A stretch of 7,479 nt of DNA from contig CALDBJ010000075.1 in NCBI GenBank assembly GCA_937937835.1, positions 1 through 7,479 of the forward strand. Direction: 5' to 3'. How positions within the stretch are numbered: the stretch's first letter is position 1; the number at the start of each line of letters is the position of its first letter. Both the position numbers and the translations under genes were made by a program. Positions 5,832 to 7,479 of the stretch are shown piece by piece. The notes beneath the pieces were generated by a model. The model saw only the letters and a program-made list of their open reading frames with translations. It searched no databases and was not told the DNA's origin. Source of the DNA: an uncultured Collinsella sp. (GTDB lineage Bacteria > Actinomycetota > Coriobacteriia > Coriobacteriales > Coriobacteriaceae).

Positions 5832-7479
5832 GCGCGATCACCCATCAATACATTCTTGGCGTGGAGCGTGGGGCAGATCCCGCAGCCGGTGCACGACGTG
5901 CGGGTGCAGTCGGGAGTCGTGACACCCTCGAGCGAGCGACGGTACTCGCGCTCGAGGAAGCCGCGCGTGCAGCCGGGACTCACATGCTCCCACGGCAGGC
6001 GCCAGTCCAACTCGTAGGGCAGGTGCACGAGCTCATTGAGGTCGATGCCGTTTTTGGCAGCAGCCTCCTTCCAGTTATCGAGCGAGAAATGCTCTACCCA
6101 GGCGTCAAAGCGAGAGCCCGCGCGCCAAGCATCGATGATGACGGGCGTCATGTCACGACCGGCGCGGGACAGCGCGGCCTCGATGAGCGAGGTCTCGGCA
6201 TCGTGGTAATGCACGCGGACGGCACGGTTGCGAACGCTCGTGATAAGCAGCTTCTGGCGACGCTTGACGTCGTCGTAGTCGAGCTGCGGGCACCACTGAA
6301 ACGGCGTGGCAGCCTTGGGGATAAAGACCGAAACCGAGATGGACACCGAGATCGAGCCGCGACGAGCCTTGGGCACCACGGAACGACCGAGCTCCAGCAC
6401 GTGATCGGCCAGATTGGCGATGGCCACGATGTCCTCGTCGCGCTCGCCGGGAAGGCCCATCATAAAGTAGAGCTTCATGCGATTCCAGCCGGCCTCGAAG
6501 GCCGCCTTGGCCGCACGGTCCAGGTCCTCCTCGGTCACGTTCTTGTTAATGATGTCGCGCATGCGCTGGCTGCCGGCCTCGGGCGCGAACGTCAGGCCGC
6601 CCTTCTTTTCGCCGGCAACCGACTCGGCCATATCCACGCCAAACGAATCCAGGCGCTGCGACGGAATAGACACGCGAATACCCGTATCCTCCAGGCGACG
6701 GTTGAGCCTGCCGAGCACGTCGCGAATGCAGGAATGGTCGGTCGTGGAGAGCGAGGTCAGCGACACCTCGTCATAGCCGGTCTTTTCCAGACCCTGAATC
6801 ACCGACGAGACGATCTGGTCGGCCGAGCGCTCGCGCACCGGGCGATACGTCATGCCGGCCTGGCAAAAACGACAGCCGCGGGCGCAGCCGCGCAGGATCT
6901 CGATAGACAGGCGGTCGTGGACCAGCTGCGCATAGGGCACGCACGACTGCGACAGCGGATTCGTGGCGCCGAAATCCTCGACGACGCGCTTGTAGACCAC
7001 GGTCGGCGCATCCTTGCCCTCACGCGGCACGGTGTAGCCATGCGGCGAGCAGGGCTCGTCGTGACGAACTTCATAGAGCGACGGCACGTAGTTGCCGGCA
7101 ATGGATGCAAGCTGCTCGACAATCTGCGCGCGCGGGACCCCTTCGTCACGCAGGCGGCGATGCAGCTGGCAGGTCTCGAGCAGCGATTCCTCGCCCTCGC
7201 CGATGAGGATGGCATCGAAGAAGGCCGCGTACGGCTCGGGGTTGTACACCGAGGGGCCGCCGGCGATGATAATGGGGTCGTCCTCGGTGCGGTCAGCCGC
7301 TAACAGCGGAATACCAGCGAGGTCGAGTGCCTCGAGAAAGTTCGTCACCGCCATCTCGTGCGGCACATGCAGACCGACGATATCAAACGAAGCGACCGGC
7401 GCTGCTCCCTCGAGCGAGAGCAGCGGAATGCCCGCCTCGCGCATGGCGTCACCCATATCGGGCCACGGCACATAGCCAC
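5828..7479 (-). CDS. TIGR03960 family radical SAM protein, 5' end beyond the window
   Basis: Radical SAM enzyme of the TIGR03960 type; reaction unknown. The reading frame stays open to the window edge, so the N-terminus is missing; a GTG at 7471 exists but the frame continues upstream with Gly-Tyr, so I do not take it as the start. Numbering from that GTG codon: residues about 25-100 look like a B12-binding-like Rossmann region (IIIAGGPSVYNPEPYAAFFD, then IGEGEES); the radical SAM cluster motif CARGCRFC has Cys196, Cys200 and Cys203; GLTFAPEAGSQRMRDIINKN and FIPKAATPFQW are family motifs in the SAM barrel; the C-terminus carries a second cysteine group (Cys522, 527, 530, 533), possibly a further metal or Fe-S site. 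It overlaps the next gene by 4 nt (ATGA), indicating coupled translation with its regular partner. Family call is firm; substrate is not known. Confidence 0.93.
   Translation of the reverse strand, partial: GYVPWPDMGDAMREAGIPLLSLEGAAPVASFDIVGLHVPHEMAVTNFLEALDLAGIPLLAADRTEDDPIIIAGGPSVYNPEPYAAFFDAILIGEGEESLLETCQLHRRLRDEGVPRAQIVEQLASIAGNYVPSLYEVRHDEPCSPHGYTVPREGKDAPTVVYKRVVEDFGATNPLSQSCVPYAQLVHDRLSIEILRGCARGCRFCQAGMTYRPVRERSADQIVSSVIQGLEKTGYDEVSLTSLSTTDHSCIRDVLGRLNRRLEDTGIRVSIPSQRLDSFGVDMAESVAGEKKGGLTFAPEAGSQRMRDIINKNVTEEDLDRAAKAAFEAGWNRMKLYFMMGLPGERDEDIVAIANLADHVLELGRSVVPKARRGSISVSISVSVFIPKAATPFQWCPQLDYDDVKRRQKLLITSVRNRAVRVHYHDAETSLIEAALSRAGRDMTPVIIDAWRAGSRFDAWVEHFSLDNWKEAAAKNGIDLNELVHLPYELDWRLPWEHVSPGCTRGFLEREYRRSLEGVTTPDCTRTSCTGCGICPTLHAKNVLMGDRA

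Noticed and set aside
6333..6352. Short direct repeat ACCGAGAT with 12-nt period in the radical SAM gene
   Set aside because: It encodes an alternating Ser/Val/Ile strand (SISVSISVSVF) of nearly the normal length for the family, so it reflects the protein sequence and not a duplication.
5861..7303. Long plus-strand open frame (480 codons) opposite the radical SAM gene
   Set aside because: It is the antisense of a clearly recognisable gene in GC-rich DNA; its translation is rich in Arg, Ala, His and Leu with no family motifs, and no ribosome binding site or promoter is apparent.

Overview
The window is an ordinary, densely packed housekeeping region from a GC-rich bacterium, read almost entirely from the minus strand (transcription runs from high to low coordinates). 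The gene order TIGR03960 radical SAM - TIGR03936 - rplU - rpmA - obgE - nadD - yqeK - rsfS, the protein sequences, and the transposase at the end suggest a member of the Coriobacteriia, most likely Collinsella or a close relative. This is a judgement from protein resemblance, not from a search.

Layout from the right edge leftwards: a radical SAM protein cut by the window edge (5828-7479) overlaps by 4 nt its usual partner, a TIGR03936/DUF2344 protein (5019-5831). A very good sigma-70-type promoter straddles the end of that gene (4994-5022) and drives the ribosomal protein genes rplU (L21, 4577-4951) and rpmA (L27, 4286-4543). A strong hairpin with a T-tract (4218-4260) follows rpmA, immediately before the ribosome binding site of obgE (2735-4201, TTG start). 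nadD (2054-2731), yqeK (1433-2041, TTG start) and rsfS (947-1405) follow with gaps of 3, 12 and 27 nt, and the unit closes with a perfect 10-bp-stem terminator (868-906). Beyond it lies a visibly less GC-rich HUH (Y1, REP-associated type) transposase gene (73-813).

The operon joins ribosome production and its control (L21, L27, the ribosome-assembly GTPase ObgE, and the silencing factor RsfS) with NAD synthesis (NadD) and a predicted nucleotide hydrolase (YqeK). Two points of layout stand out: the attenuator-like terminator that probably sets obgE-nadD-yqeK-rsfS below the ribosomal protein genes, and the absence of the RNase E/G gene and the L27-processing protease gene often found in this neighbourhood in other bacteria. 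I found no convincing new multi-gene system; the least understood component is the TIGR03960/TIGR03936 pair, a widespread family pair of unknown function.
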